In this document: piece by piece, positions 5,016-6,312 of the stretch
Layout: the number at the start of each line of letters is the position of its first letter
Position numbering within the stretch: position 1 is the stretch's first letter
NCBI GenBank assembly: GCA_015655535.1
Contig: JAATEW010000086.1
Coordinates: 1 to 6,312, forward strand
Origin: Hyphomicrobiales bacterium
GTDB lineage: Bacteria > Pseudomonadota > Alphaproteobacteria > Rhizobiales > Beijerinckiaceae
DNA length: 6,312 bases
Reading direction: 5' to 3'
Program-made: the position numbers and the translations under genes
The notes under the pieces: model-generated
The model's database searches: none
Told to the model about the DNA's origin: nothing
The model's input: only the letters and a program-made list of their open reading frames with translations

Positions 5016-5906
5016 TCAGCTCGCGAAATAACCCGGCTGGCCGATATCGGCGATGAGGCCGATCTTGGTGGGCTTCCAGCCCAGCCATTTCTGCGTCAAA
5101 GCGCTGGATGCCGGCATGTCGAGACCCGCGAACATTGCAAGCGGGCCGTAATAGTCGCCAGCTTCTTCCTGCTTGATCGAGACCACGGGCACGTTCAGCG
5201 CACGGCCAATTACTTCAACGATCTGGCGCATAGGCACACCCTCTTCACCGACGGCATGATAGATTCCGTCTGCAACGCCTTTCTCCAGCACGAGACGATA
5301 GAGAGGGGCGACATCCAGTCTGTGCGCCGCCGCCCAACGAGCGCTGCCGTCACCGACATAAGCGGCCGCGCGTTGCTGGCGCGCGCCTTCAACCAGATAG
5401 GTGATCAAACCGGCTTTGCCGTCAGCGCCATGCACTTGCGGCAGGCGTACCGCCATCGCGCGCACGCCGCGCTTCGCATAGGCCAAACCGGCCTGTTCCG
5501 ATACGCGTGGGACATGCGGGCTGGCGTCGCGCCGCATCTCTTCGGTGATCACAACGTTTGGCGCGATGAGGCCCGTTCCCGAGGTGACGATGAAGGGTTT
5601 GTTCGTGCCTTCCAGCACATCGCCCATCGCTTCGATCGCGCGTTTGTCGATCTGTCCGTTCTCCGCGAATTTGGAGAAATCGTGGATGAAGGCGAGATGG
5701 ATCACGCCGTCGGCGTCCTTTGCGCCGCTCTTGAGGCTGTCGAGATCCTGCAGCGAGCCGCGATGAACCTCCGCGCCCAATGTCTTGAGCAACTCGGCGT
5801 TGGCGTCCGAGCGCGCAAGGCCGACGACCTGGTGCCCGTGCGCGATCAGTTCTCTTGTCGTTTCGGTACCGATGAATCCGGCCGCGCCGGTAATGAATAC
5901 GCGCAT
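5016..5906 (-). CDS. Atypical/extended SDR-family NAD(P)-dependent oxidoreductase
   Basis: 296-aa Rossmann-fold protein of the NAD-dependent epimerase/dehydratase-like group, closest by pattern to the atypical SDR subgroup a7. TGAAGFIG (6-13) is the TGxxGxxG dinucleotide-binding motif; ARSD after strand beta-2 (31-34) suggests NADP(H) preference. GVIHLAF (67-73), VTSGTG (107-112), VRLPQVHG (153-160), the substrate-side YVGDGSARWAAAHRLDVAPLY (start about 183) and the C-terminal LGWKPT and PGYF are typical. The place of the catalytic YxxxK holds VSEQAG (135-140), as I recall for this subgroup, so its chemistry is unclear. ATG 5904-5906 has a strong AAGGAGA (plus-strand 5913-5919). It follows the upstream SDR by 33 bases, so an operon is likely. 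Substrate is unknown. Confidence 0.9.
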   Translation of the reverse strand: MRVFITGAAGFIGTETTRELIAHGHQVVGLARSDANAELLKTLGAEVHRGSLQDLDSLKSGAKDADGVIHLAFIHDFSKFAENGQIDKRAIEAMGDVLEGTNKPFIVTSGTGLIAPNVVITEEMRRDASPHVPRVSEQAGLAYAKRGVRAMAVRLPQVHGADGKAGLITYLVEGARQQRAAAYVGDGSARWAAAHRLDVAPLYRLVLEKGVADGIYHAVGEEGVPMRQIVEVIGRALNVPVVSIKQEEAGDYYGPLAMFAGLDMPASSALTQKWLGWKPTKIGLIADIGQPGYFAS

Positions 5907-5939
5907 GTAAGCTCTCCTTATTGTTGTCGAGCGAAACGA

Positions 5940-6312
5940 TCAGTTCGCGAGCGCTATTCCGCCTTCGATCTTGATGACCTGTCCGGTCAGAAAGCTGTTG
6001 CGCATGCAGGTGAGATAAGCCTCCCCCGCCTCATCGGTGTTCCCCGGACGCCGCACCAATTGTTTCTGCGTCACCGCCATCAGCCTGTCGCGATAGCCTT
6101 CAGGGAACTTGTCCCACATTTCGGTTTCGATCAGGCCAGGGCAGACACAGTTCACGCGCACGGGGGCCAGATCGACGGCAAGGCCAAGCGCCAATCCTTC
6201 CACCGCGCAGGCACCGGCCGTCACGACGGGCAAGCCCTTCATCGGTCTGTGCGCGAGCATGCCGTTGGTGATGGTGTAGGAGCCGCCGGGCGGCAGCTTG
6301 GTCGCGCCATGC
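5940..6312 (-). CDS. SDR-family oxidoreductase, C-terminal part (5' end outside window)
   Basis: The visible 123 residues are the C-terminal half of a classical-length short-chain dehydrogenase/reductase; the N-terminal cofactor motif lies right of the window. Present are the strand LPPGGSYTITNG, the helix AVEGLALGLAVDLAPVRVN, the conserved CPGLIETEMW (normally N-x-V-x-PG), and the C-terminal FLTGQVIKIEGGIALAN typical of tetrameric SDRs. Where YxxxK is expected (YxASKAAVEG) the sequence has VTAGACAVEG, so both Tyr and Lys are missing. A branch of SDRs with this replacement is known to me, so it may still fold and bind cofactor, but ordinary catalysis is doubtful. It is the first visible gene of a probable two-gene unit with the SDR at 5016-5906. 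Substrate is unknown. Confidence 0.88.
   Translation of the reverse strand, partial: HGATKLPPGGSYTITNGMLAHRPMKGLPVVTAGACAVEGLALGLAVDLAPVRVNCVCPGLIETEMWDKFPEGYRDRLMAVTQKQLVRRPGNTDEAGEAYLTCMRNSFLTGQVIKIEGGIALAN

Overview
The window looks like chromosomal DNA from a GC-rich alphaproteobacterium, most likely Hyphomicrobiales (Beijerinckiaceae or Bradyrhizobiaceae-like). This rests on family content (Atm1-type exporter, LOG-family protein, GrxC, SDRs), on codon use, and on long palindromic intergenic repeats of a style common in that group. The taxonomic call is inference; no rRNA or marker gene is present.

Layout from left to right. (1) The 5' part of an Atm1-type ABC exporter (minus strand) runs off the left edge; an inverted repeat lies at its upstream end. 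(2) An AT-richer HigBA-type toxin-antitoxin cassette (minus strand) follows. The antitoxin is intact. The toxin is interrupted by a one-base loss in a G run and by a TAG near its C-terminus. A well-formed promoter sits in front, with its -10 box inside a perfect 7-6-7 palindrome, the expected place for antitoxin autorepression. (3) A membrane-anchored, Ala/Pro-rich protein with two Ig-like modules and a C-terminal LysM domain (minus strand) is divergent from (4) a LOG-family phosphoribohydrolase (plus strand). (5) A roughly 400-base non-coding stretch between the convergent LOG and glutaredoxin genes is packed with hairpins, including two long composite palindromes. (6) A small dithiol glutaredoxin (GrxC type, minus strand) has its own promoter. 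(7) Two co-directional short-chain dehydrogenase/reductase genes (minus strand) are probably one operon. The upstream one is cut by the right edge, and both lack the usual Tyr-x-x-x-Lys pair.

Most genes are ordinary housekeeping or cell-envelope genes. The most noteworthy parts are the damaged (or possibly frameshift-read) toxin beside an intact antitoxin and operator, and the hairpin-rich element at 4269-4616. I do not see a clearly new multi-gene system.
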